This document shows positions 33,716 to 41,684 of a stretch of 60,143 nucleotides of DNA, one piece after another. Under the pieces are notes generated by a model. The model saw nothing but the letters and a program-made list of their open reading frames with translations. It was not told where the DNA came from and did not search any database. The position numbers and the translations under genes were made by a program. The DNA lies in the NCBI GenBank assembly GCA_002315375.1, contig DCHR01000048.1, positions 1 through 60,143 of the forward strand. The letters are read 5' to 3'. The first letter of the stretch is position 1, and the number at the start of each line of letters is the position of its first letter. The stretch comes from Treponema sp. UBA1747 (GTDB lineage: Bacteria; Spirochaetota; Spirochaetia; Treponematales; Treponemataceae).

Positions 33716-34495
33716 TCAGAACAAAAATGGCAGAACGATAAAAATAACATCTGCAAATATAACCAGCAAAAAGGAATTTCCTACCGCCTTGATACCGGCG
33801 ACCGGAATTTCAGTTGAGGCACGGTTTACAGAAAAACCTGCGTATGTTGAACACAGGGAAACGATCATTCCAAAAACAAGGCTTTTTGCACTTGAAAGAA
33901 TGATTGTTGATACCGAAAGTGCCTGAAAAAGATTTGTAAAATAATTTGCGGAACCTGTCGGATCAATAAGTTTTGCCACGAAAAAAGGTCCCAGCATTCC
34001 GAAAAATGAAAAATAAAGGTTCAAAAAGAATACAGAAAGGGTTACGCCCAGAAATCGGGGAGCCGCAAGATGCCCTATAGGATCTACTCCGAAAGATACA
34101 TAGCTTTCGATCTGATGGCTTGTTACCATTCCACCGATTTCTGTTGCAATGGCTGTGGCAGAACGGGCTGTAACTACAAATGCAACCAGAAGAGGTCCCA
34201 GTTCCCGGCACATTATAAGCACCAGAATCTGATAAATCAGAGAGGATTGTCCTATAGAAAGAAGAAAAGAGTTCCCGATAAGGTAAAGTCCGCTTCCCAG
34301 AGCCAGAGAAAGAACAGCAACCAGCGAAAGTGCTTCGATAAAGGTAAAAAGAAGCTGCATAATAAGAATTTTTCTGGCAGCTTTTTCGCGTGAAAGAAAG
34401 AAGAAAGAACTGGTTAAAACACGCCCGATATACCCAAGTACATAAGGAATATCTGAAAACTTACTGATAACCGCTCTTCCGACTTTTTTGAACAT
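33716..34495 (-). CDS. mlaE: MlaE-type ABC permease
   Basis: 259 residues with five or six membrane helices. The family mark is the segment CRELGPLLVAFVVTARSATAIATEIGGM near residues 95-125, followed by DPIGHLAAPRFLG. It opens the operon. No Shine-Dalgarno is seen, but TACAAT (34505-34510, minus strand) is 9 bases before the ATG, so the transcript may have almost no leader. It overlaps by one base the longer start of mlaF. No MlaA, MlaB or MlaC homologue is found in the window. Confidence 0.94.
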   Translation of the reverse strand: MFKKVGRAVISKFSDIPYVLGYIGRVLTSSFFFLSREKAARKILIMQLLFTFIEALSLVAVLSLALGSGLYLIGNSFLLSIGQSSLIYQILVLIMCRELGPLLVAFVVTARSATAIATEIGGMVTSHQIESYVSFGVDPIGHLAAPRFLGVTLSVFFLNLYFSFFGMLGPFFVAKLIDPTGSANYFTNLFQALSVSTIILSSAKSLVFGMIVSLCSTYAGFSVNRASTEIPVAGIKAVGNSFLLVIFADVIFIVLPFLF

Positions 34496-34618
34496 GATTT
34501 TTCTATTGTAAAATAAAAAATCAATTTTATAAATATTACAAACGCTAAAAAGAGATTATTTATTTGTATAGAGAAAATAGAGTTTTTTTCTTTTTTAATG
34601 TCTTTATTTTAAAGACTG

Positions 34619-34627
34619 TGGTATACT
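34619..34627 (+). promoter_or_regulatory. Extended -10 promoter element of the chemotaxis receptor gene
   Basis: TGGTATACT, identical to the element before dnaE (36704-36712) and malQ (46677-46685). The -35 is weak. AAGGA at 34648-34652 serves as ribosome site. Confidence 0.55.
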
Positions 34628-34663
34628 AGTTACGAGAGAAATTCATTAAGGAAACATTGATTT

Positions 34664-36571
34664 ATGGAAAACAAAACAAATTCAAAACCTGTTTCAACAG
34701 TTAATGGCATTGCAAAAACAAAAATTCCAAACAGTGCATACGCTCTTCTTGGTGCAGTTTATTGTATTGCAAATCTTTTAGGCGGGGTTTTTCTTCTTAT
34801 GGGAGGAGTCCTTACAGCAAAAGAATACAGACAGATTAACAGAAATCCTTTTGTCTTACTGATGTTTTTGATTTCTGTTGGTGCTGCTGCCGGATTAAGT
34901 GTCGTCATGAAAAAAAGTGTCGATAAATGTGACGGAACACCTGAAAGCTGCGATAAACTGAATAAAAAACTGAAATTGCTGGATTATGTAAACATCGGAG
35001 TTCCTATCTTTATCAATATTCTGACAGTTATTGCTTACGGAATTGCAGGAAACCAGATTGGACCTCTTGAAGCCTTCGAATCATCTCCAATGGCCTCCAT
35101 CAGTTTCGGATGTTTCATTGTAGGCGTTCTTTTCAACACAGGTCTTCTTTGTTACACAGCTTCTATCCAGCTGGTAGAAAAAAATCTTAACTGGCTTCCT
35201 TTTGATAAATCTAAAATCACACTGGATTATGCTTCAAGAAACTTTCTGGTTATTTTCTTCGCCTTTTTAGGTTGTATTGCAATTATTATCGGTATTCTTG
35301 TGGTTCCTGCAAACCTTGATATGGGAATGCAGCTTTTCACAAAAAGAATTCTTCCTATAGTAGGCTATTCTGCAATCCACATCGGTTTAATTGAATTCCT
35401 TTTGATCAAGGACGTAAAAGATTCTATCAAAAACATTGAAATAATGGCTGAAGGACTTGCAAAACGTGATTACACCATTGAAAAAGCTCCTGTTACAAAC
35501 CGTTCAGAACTGGGATCTGTTATCGTCAGCATGAACCGTTTCTACCGCCAGACAAAAGAACTTATTTCAGACATGAATGCTGCATCTCAGGCTACAACAC
35601 GTTCTTCAAAAGACCTTATTTCAAATATGGCCGTAGCAGGAAGAAACGTTGACAGTATTGGAACCGCTATCCAGGCTGTTGAAGCCGAAATGCAGAATCA
35701 GAGCGCAGGTGTTGAAGAAACATCAGCTGCAGTAAATCAGATTCTTGGAACAATCAAATCTCTTAACGAAGCAATTGAAAATCAGGCTGCTGGAGTTACA
35801 CAGAGTTCAGCCGCAGTTGAAGAAATGGTTGCCAACATTAAATCTGTAAGTTCAATTCTTGAAAGAAACAGTGAAGCCGTAAACAAACTGGGTGTAGCTT
35901 CAGAAAAAGGTCAGGCTTCCGTAAAAATCGCCGTTGATACAGCACAGAACATTATCAACCAGAGTGCCGGCATTATGCAGGCATCAAGCATGATTCAGAC
36001 CCTTGCAAGCCGAACTAACCTTCTGGCCATGAACGCTGCCATTGAATCGGCACATGCCGGTGAAGCAGGAAAAGGTTTCAGCGTTGTTGCTGACGAAATC
36101 CGTAAACTTGCTGAACAGTCAACTAATCAGGGTAAATCTATTGATGAAAGCCTGAAAGCACTTTCTGAAAGCATCAGTGCAGTTTCAGAAAACATCAAGA
36201 CTGTTCAGAACGAATTCGAAGAAATCTACAGTCTGGCTCAGACTGTAAAACAGCAGGAATCAGTAATCGCAAATGCAATGGAAGAACAGAACTCAGGTAA
36301 CCAGCAGGTTCTTGATGCAATGCGCGCAATCAATGATTCAACTGTTATTGTAAAAGACGGTTCTGCCGAAATGCTTAATGGCGGTGAACAGATTGCCAGA
36401 GAAATGGATTCCCTCAGTTCTGTTACACGCGAAATCAATGAAAAAATGCAGCTTATTGCTTCCGGATCACAGCAGATTTCTGATGCCATTACAGTTGTAA
36501 ATGCAAGTACAACAGAAACACAGGCTAACATCCAGGCAATTCAGACTGACATCAACACATTCAAACTGTAA
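34664..36571 (+). CDS. Methyl-accepting chemotaxis protein with a membrane-embedded sensor region
   Basis: 635 residues. The first 250 are mostly hydrophobic, with about six membrane helices (near 28-50, 62-82, 105-128, 145-168, 195-220, 228-250) and no large periplasmic loop, so sensing is probably inside the membrane. A HAMP-like segment (about 255-310) follows. Residues 330-635 are the signalling domain, with the conserved tip TNLLAMNAAIESAHAGEAGKGFSVVADEIRKLAE. It would signal to CheW/CheA. No chemotaxis genes are nearby. It ends in a terminator. Confidence 0.95.
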   Translation: MENKTNSKPVSTVNGIAKTKIPNSAYALLGAVYCIANLLGGVFLLMGGVLTAKEYRQINRNPFVLLMFLISVGAAAGLSVVMKKSVDKCDGTPESCDKLNKKLKLLDYVNIGVPIFINILTVIAYGIAGNQIGPLEAFESSPMASISFGCFIVGVLFNTGLLCYTASIQLVEKNLNWLPFDKSKITLDYASRNFLVIFFAFLGCIAIIIGILVVPANLDMGMQLFTKRILPIVGYSAIHIGLIEFLLIKDVKDSIKNIEIMAEGLAKRDYTIEKAPVTNRSELGSVIVSMNRFYRQTKELISDMNAASQATTRSSKDLISNMAVAGRNVDSIGTAIQAVEAEMQNQSAGVEETSAAVNQILGTIKSLNEAIENQAAGVTQSSAAVEEMVANIKSVSSILERNSEAVNKLGVASEKGQASVKIAVDTAQNIINQSAGIMQASSMIQTLASRTNLLAMNAAIESAHAGEAGKGFSVVADEIRKLAEQSTNQGKSIDESLKALSESISAVSENIKTVQNEFEEIYSLAQTVKQQESVIANAMEEQNSGNQQVLDAMRAINDSTVIVKDGSAEMLNGGEQIAREMDSLSSVTREINEKMQLIASGSQQISDAITVVNASTTETQANIQAIQTDINTFKL

Positions 36572-36638
36572 GTTTCTGAAATACAGATAATATGAACAGG
36601 TAATTTCACCAGGCACAACCACCTGTTCATGAAATTCC

Positions 36639-36670
36639 AATCCGCAGGAGACCCCTGCGGATTTTTTTTA
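36639..36670 (+). terminator. Terminator of the chemotaxis receptor gene
   Basis: A 10-bp stem (36639-36648 with 36654-36663), 5-base loop and a run of T. Confidence 0.92.
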
Positions 36671-36703
36671 TTTCCCTGTCTTCAGGTCAAAACCCGAAAA
36701 ATA

Positions 36704-36712
36704 TGGTATACT
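36704..36712 (+). promoter_or_regulatory. Extended -10 promoter element of dnaE
   Basis: TGGTATACT with the hexamer at 36707-36712; a recognisable -35 is lacking. The leader is about 20 bases with AAAGGA before the ATG at 36740. Confidence 0.6.
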
Positions 36713-36739
36713 TACAGAACTAGTTTAAAGGATAAAAAA

Positions 36740-39700
36740 ATGGCAGACTACCACGAATTTGACCCGGCTCCTGAAGGAACCCCGGTTTCTAATTTTATTC
36801 ACCTTCATGTTCACTCTGATTATTCCCTTCTGGACGGCGCCCAGAAAATTGACGCAATTGTTGCAAAAGCCAAACGTCTGAACATGCCGGCAGTTGCTCT
36901 GACAGATCATGGAAACATGTTCGGAGCCCTGAACTTTGAAAAACTCTGCCACGTAAACGGAATAAATCCTATTGTCGGATGTGAATTCTATGTTGCCTAC
37001 GGTGACCATAAAGCACAGGAACGTGCACCTTACGGAAAAGGCGGCAAAGGGTGCAAGTATTTCCATCTGATTCTTCTGTGCGAGAATATGACCGGTTACA
37101 AGAATATGTGCTGGCTCAACTCCATCGGCTTTACAGAAGGTCAGGCTTTCGGTAAACCCCGCATCGACTTTGAACTTTTGCAGAAATATCATGAAGGAAT
37201 TATCTGTCTTTCGGCCTGTATCGCCGGAGAAATTCCACAGCTTCTGGCTTCCGGCCGTACCGAAGAAGCATATAAAGTAGCCGCAGCATACCGCGACACC
37301 TTCGGACCGGACCATTATTACATCGAAATCCAGGACCATGGTATGAAGGAACAGCGGGAAGTTGCTCCAAAACTTCTGAAGCTTGCCCGCGACCTGAACA
37401 TACCTATTGTCCTTACAAACGACTGTCACTACACAGAAAGAGAAGACTGGGAAGCCCAGGATGCTCTTAAATGTATCGGGTTCAAAAAGCTGATTAAAGA
37501 CAGTACTCCTATGGGAACCGATGATGACGGAACCCGCCATCCGGAATTCTACTTCAAAAGCGAAAGCGAAATGCGCCAGACCTTCTATGGAGTTGAAGGT
37601 TTTACTCCTGAAGTAATGGAAGAAATGATTGCGAATACTACTAAAATCGCAAACATGTGTGACCTTACAATCCTTCAGTATTCAACGCCTGAACTTAAGG
37701 GAACCCTTCCCCGCTTTGAACTTCCTGCCGAATTCCGCACTCATGGCGATGACTACCAGTCCGACCAGAATGACTACATGATTCACCTGGTTATGGAAGG
37801 TCTTAAAAAAAGATATCCGACAAATTACGAAGACGAAGAAATCCAGAAACGTCTTAATTATGAACTTGAAATCATTACAGGTATGGGTTTTGCCGGCTAC
37901 TTCCTTATCGTTTGGGAATTCATCAACTGGTCTAAATCTGACTGGGACACAGTTCACAATAAACCAAAGCACCGTATTCCAATCGGACCTGGACGAGGTT
38001 CCGGCGCCGGTTCTCTTGTAGCCTATTGTCTTGGAATTACTGACATTGATCCCTTCCGCTTCGGACTTATCTTTGAACGATTCTTAAACCCTGAACGTGT
38101 TTCCATGCCGGACTTTGACGTTGACATGGACTTCGACTTCAGACAGGAAATCATCCAGCATACCCGCGATTTGTACCATGATGAAAACGTTGGTCATATC
38201 GTTACCTTCGGTACCCTTAAACCAAAGAACTGTCTTGCCGACGTAGGACGCATCCTGGACATTCCGCTTCCTGAAGTAAACATGCTGAAAAAGTGTATTC
38301 CGGAAAACCCTAAGGCAAAACTTAAAAACGCCTTTGAAGAGCCTACAGAAAAATTCCCGGACGGCGGACAGCTTATTCCTTACAAGGATGACCCACGATA
38401 TCAGAAACTTTTCAGCCTGGCCACACGTCTTGAAGGCATGTTCCGCAACACAGGTCTCCATGCTTCAGGTATGGTTATCGGGCTGACTCCGCTGCCGGAC
38501 TGGGCTCCTGTTTTTGCAATTACTGATGCTGACGGCAAAATGAAAACTGCCGTTCAGTACACAATGGATATTATTGAACCTTGTGGTCTTGTAAAATTCG
38601 ACTACCTGGGACTTAAAACACTTTCTCTTATCCGTTATGCAGAAGACATTATCAACAAGCACCGTCCGGAAGGAACTCCTGAATTCAGCGCCGGTGATGT
38701 TTCTGAAACAGATGAAAAAACTTTCGAACTTTTCTGCCGCGGTGATTCTGTAGCTATCTTCCAGTTTGAAAGTCCGGGAATGCAGAAGATTCTCCGCCAG
38801 TGTCAGCCTCACTGTATTGAAGAGCTTGTTGCGTTGAACGCCCTTTACCGTCCGGGACCTCTGGATTATATTCCTCAGTACATCGACGGAAAATGGAAGC
38901 CTGAAACAATCCACTACCCTGACCCTTGTCTGGAACCGCTCCTTAAAGAAACCTACGGGGTTATGGTTTACCAGGAACAGGTTATGCAGGTTGCACAGAA
39001 AATCGCCGGTTTCTCTCTTGGTGGAGCCGACATGCTCCGCCGTGCCATGGGTAAAAAGAAGCTGGACGTTCTGATGAAAAAGAAGGACGAATTTATTGAA
39101 GGTGCAAAAAATCAGGGACATACGGCCGAACACGCCGGCGATATTTTTGAAATCATGGTTCCATTCGCAGGATACGGTTTCAATAAATCTCACGCCGCTG
39201 CCTATTCAGTTCTTGCTTACCGCACAGGCTTCTTAAAAGCAAACTACCCTGCCGAGTTTATGGCAGCCAACTTAACAAACGAAATCACTTCAACTGATAC
39301 TCTGCCGGTTTATATAGAAGAAGCCCGCAGCATAGGTGTACCTGTTGATCCTCCTGATGTAAACCGTTCTGACGTAATCTTTGACGTTGTTGACGGCCGC
39401 ATTGTATTCGGGCTTAAGGGAATCAAAGGTATGGGTGAAGCAGCTTCCATTGAAGTTGTACGTGAAAGAACAGAAAACGGACCATATAAATCTTTCATGG
39501 ATTTTATAAGCCGAGTAGACCTCCACACCGTAAACAAACGGGCAATAGAAGTTCTTATCAAAACAGGAGCCTTCGACCATACGGGAGAAACTGAAGGACT
39601 TGCACTGAACCGCCCGACGCTTCTGACAAACATGGAAGCAGCCATGGAGCATGCCGAAAAAATCAATGCCGAAAAGAACAGCGCACAGGGTTCTCTCTTT

Positions 39701-40471
39701 GGCGACGATGATGATACAGGCTTTGCCCAGATGACCGAATTCAAATTCAATATTGTTGCAGACCTTCCACGCATGGAACTCCTGAATATGGAAAAAGACT
39801 GCATCGGTTGTTTTGTTTCAGGACATCCTCTGGATGACTATAAACTGGCAATTGAAAGAGCCGTTACTGTCAGGGCTTCCAATATTATGGAAAAAGCCCA
39901 GGAAGAAAAAACAGACAGAGACCGTGCAATTGCTGCCGGAGCACGTCCATGGGATCTTAGAAATTCTGGAAAGCTTTACACCTGTCTTGGAATGGTAACA
40001 GGGCTTCGTACAATCGTAACCAAGAAAGGTACTCCAATGGCCTTTGCAAAGCTTTCAGACTATGACGGCTTTATAGACATGACTTTCTTCAGTGACAAAT
40101 GGGAACAGCTAAAAACACAGATTGTTGACGGCGGAATTTATGCATTCCGCGGAAGAGTTGAAATAAGTGACCAGAGACCTGACCCGAGTTTCATTGTAGA
40201 TTCCATTGAAGATCCTGCAAAACTTGAAACACATTCTGTACGTGAAGTTCACATTGAACTTGATTCTGCTGAAGTTTCCAGACTCAGTCTGCAGCCATTG
40301 AGAGACATAATTTCTGAAAATTCAGGAAGTTGCAAAGTATTTTTCCATATTCATGAAAACAACCAGTCTTTTGTTGTTAAAGGAAATGATTTCATGACAC
40401 TTGAAAACTCTGACCGTAACCTGGACTTAATCAGAAATCTGAATATGGTAAAAAAAGTCTGGACTGAATAA
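36740..40471 (+). CDS. dnaE: DNA polymerase III alpha subunit
   Basis: 1243 residues from the ATG at 36740 (AAAGGA 6 bases upstream); an in-frame ATG at 36629 lies before the promoter and terminator. Main replicative polymerase. The N-terminal PHP domain has FIHLHVHSDYSLLDG and ALTDHGNMFG. The polymerase core has GPGRGSGAGSLVAYCLGITDIDP and the catalytic PDFDVDMD with D458 and D460. The fingers, a beta-clamp binding region and the C-terminal OB domain (LYTCLGMVTGLR...MAFAKLSDYDG) follow. No 3'-5' exonuclease insertion of the PolC type is seen, so this is the DnaE1 class. Confidence 0.98.
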   Translation: MADYHEFDPAPEGTPVSNFIHLHVHSDYSLLDGAQKIDAIVAKAKRLNMPAVALTDHGNMFGALNFEKLCHVNGINPIVGCEFYVAYGDHKAQERAPYGKGGKGCKYFHLILLCENMTGYKNMCWLNSIGFTEGQAFGKPRIDFELLQKYHEGIICLSACIAGEIPQLLASGRTEEAYKVAAAYRDTFGPDHYYIEIQDHGMKEQREVAPKLLKLARDLNIPIVLTNDCHYTEREDWEAQDALKCIGFKKLIKDSTPMGTDDDGTRHPEFYFKSESEMRQTFYGVEGFTPEVMEEMIANTTKIANMCDLTILQYSTPELKGTLPRFELPAEFRTHGDDYQSDQNDYMIHLVMEGLKKRYPTNYEDEEIQKRLNYELEIITGMGFAGYFLIVWEFINWSKSDWDTVHNKPKHRIPIGPGRGSGAGSLVAYCLGITDIDPFRFGLIFERFLNPERVSMPDFDVDMDFDFRQEIIQHTRDLYHDENVGHIVTFGTLKPKNCLADVGRILDIPLPEVNMLKKCIPENPKAKLKNAFEEPTEKFPDGGQLIPYKDDPRYQKLFSLATRLEGMFRNTGLHASGMVIGLTPLPDWAPVFAITDADGKMKTAVQYTMDIIEPCGLVKFDYLGLKTLSLIRYAEDIINKHRPEGTPEFSAGDVSETDEKTFELFCRGDSVAIFQFESPGMQKILRQCQPHCIEELVALNALYRPGPLDYIPQYIDGKWKPETIHYPDPCLEPLLKETYGVMVYQEQVMQVAQKIAGFSLGGADMLRRAMGKKKLDVLMKKKDEFIEGAKNQGHTAEHAGDIFEIMVPFAGYGFNKSHAAAYSVLAYRTGFLKANYPAEFMAANLTNEITSTDTLPVYIEEARSIGVPVDPPDVNRSDVIFDVVDGRIVFGLKGIKGMGEAASIEVVRERTENGPYKSFMDFISRVDLHTVNKRAIEVLIKTGAFDHTGETEGLALNRPTLLTNMEAAMEHAEKINAEKNSAQGSLFGDDDDTGFAQMTEFKFNIVADLPRMELLNMEKDCIGCFVSGHPLDDYKLAIERAVTVRASNIMEKAQEEKTDRDRAIAAGARPWDLRNSGKLYTCLGMVTGLRTIVTKKGTPMAFAKLSDYDGFIDMTFFSDKWEQLKTQIVDGGIYAFRGRVEISDQRPDPSFIVDSIEDPAKLETHSVREVHIELDSAEVSRLSLQPLRDIISENSGSCKVFFHIHENNQSFVVKGNDFMTLENSDRNLDLIRNLNMVKKVWTE

Positions 40472-40479
40472 ACGGGAAC

Positions 40480-40520
40480 ATAACGGGTGACTTCAACTGT
40501 TTCAACCACCCGTTATTTTA
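40480..40520. terminator. Bidirectional terminator between dnaE and the convergent lipoprotein gene
   Basis: A 10-bp stem (40480-40489 with 40507-40516) with a 17-base loop and a short T-run; the opposite strand lacks a good T-run, so it mainly serves dnaE. Confidence 0.7.
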
Positions 40521-40526
40521 AAGAAA

Positions 40527-41666
40527 CTACTCAAGAACCTTCTGACAGTTTTTTACAAACTCTATGAATTCCAGTTCAGAAACAACTTTCTCTCCTTCAA
40601 AAAGTTTTCCGTCTGTCAGGTTCATAATTTCTTTTTCCACGACGCCAAGACAGGCATCAAAATCAGGACTCTGAAGAGGAAGGTCTTCAACAGGTGAAAC
40701 CGGATTTTTCAGTTTTGCATACCGGGTTGAATAAGCTGTCAGCAACTTAGGATTTCCCTTTTCCTTAACATAAAGATTCCATAAAAAGCGGGCACATAAA
40801 ATTCGGGTTAATTCTTTGGCCCCGGTTATTTCCTGCGAAGAAAAACTTTCGCCTTTTGCATCAACCGCAGCGCTGAAATATCCGGCCTTTTCAAGTTTCT
40901 TTACCAGTTCTTTATTTGATACATTTGAATCCAGGGTAAAGCTTTCAAGAAGCTTTGTAGATTCACGGGTCAGCCCTACCATTTTTTCACAGGTCAGATT
41001 TTTTTCTGAAAATGAAATATTTTCAGAGGTCTCTACTCCCATGGAATAGAACTTCCAGGCAGCATCACGAATCGGAGTATATTTTTCTCTGTATAACGGT
41101 TTACTTTGTCTGTCGAACAAAAGAAAGGCATCGTCAAAACCTGCAACGGCTCCCGAGTAATCACCCTTTTTATAAAGCAGAATACCCTTTTCCAGAACAA
41201 ACAGAGGGTTTTCTGAATCAAAGGAAAGGTATTCATTGATTACAGAAAGAGATGTTTCAATGTTTTCCTGAAGGCGCACATTAAGAAGCAGAACGCATTC
41301 ATCTCCGGATTGCAGGGCTTTTGCAGAGCTGTATAATTCAGCAGCTTTTTTATTCTTATTTCCCAGAACCTGAACAAGTCCTTCAAGAGCCTGGAGTCTG
41401 GCAGTCAAAGCGGGTTCAGCGTGGGAAGAAATTTTCTTCTCGATTCCTGAACAATACTTATCCATTTCTCTTGAGCTGACTTCTTTTCCGGAAAGAAGAG
41501 CTGAATCAAACTCACGGAAGGATTTTTCAAAATCTTCTGTTTCAGAAGCTACATGGGTTTCAGTTTCACTGGTAATGAGAACATCTTCCTGAAGACTTGC
41601 ACAGGAAACCGCAGCAAAAGAAAGCAGAAAAGAAATCGCAATCAGCTTAAATAAACTTTTTTTCAT
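40527..41666 (-). CDS. Hypothetical lipoprotein with TPR-like helices
   Basis: 379 residues from the ATG at 41666, with GGAG 5 bases upstream; a GTG two codons earlier overlaps the ribosome site. Signal peptide with lipobox AVSC near residue 22. The rest is mostly helical, with one clear TPR-like stretch (FVLEKGILLYKKGDYSGAVAGFDDAFLLF) near 165. Probably an envelope lipoprotein. It follows the 943-residue membrane protein gene by 18 bases, so the two are an operon. Confidence 0.82.
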   Translation of the reverse strand: MKKSLFKLIAISFLLSFAAVSCASLQEDVLITSETETHVASETEDFEKSFREFDSALLSGKEVSSREMDKYCSGIEKKISSHAEPALTARLQALEGLVQVLGNKNKKAAELYSSAKALQSGDECVLLLNVRLQENIETSLSVINEYLSFDSENPLFVLEKGILLYKKGDYSGAVAGFDDAFLLFDRQSKPLYREKYTPIRDAAWKFYSMGVETSENISFSEKNLTCEKMVGLTRESTKLLESFTLDSNVSNKELVKKLEKAGYFSAAVDAKGESFSSQEITGAKELTRILCARFLWNLYVKEKGNPKLLTAYSTRYAKLKNPVSPVEDLPLQSPDFDACLGVVEKEIMNLTDGKLFEGEKVVSELEFIEFVKNCQKVLE

Positions 41667-41684
41667 ATTCACTCCAGATTAATT

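Noticed and set aside
36725..37540. 271-codon open frame on the minus strand across the dnaE start
   Set aside because: It is antisense to the conserved PHP domain of DnaE, shows no family features and has no ribosome site.
38465..39193. 242-codon minus-strand frame inside dnaE
   Set aside because: Antisense shadow of the polymerase core; composition rich in Phe, Cys, Arg and Val typical of reverse frames in this genome.
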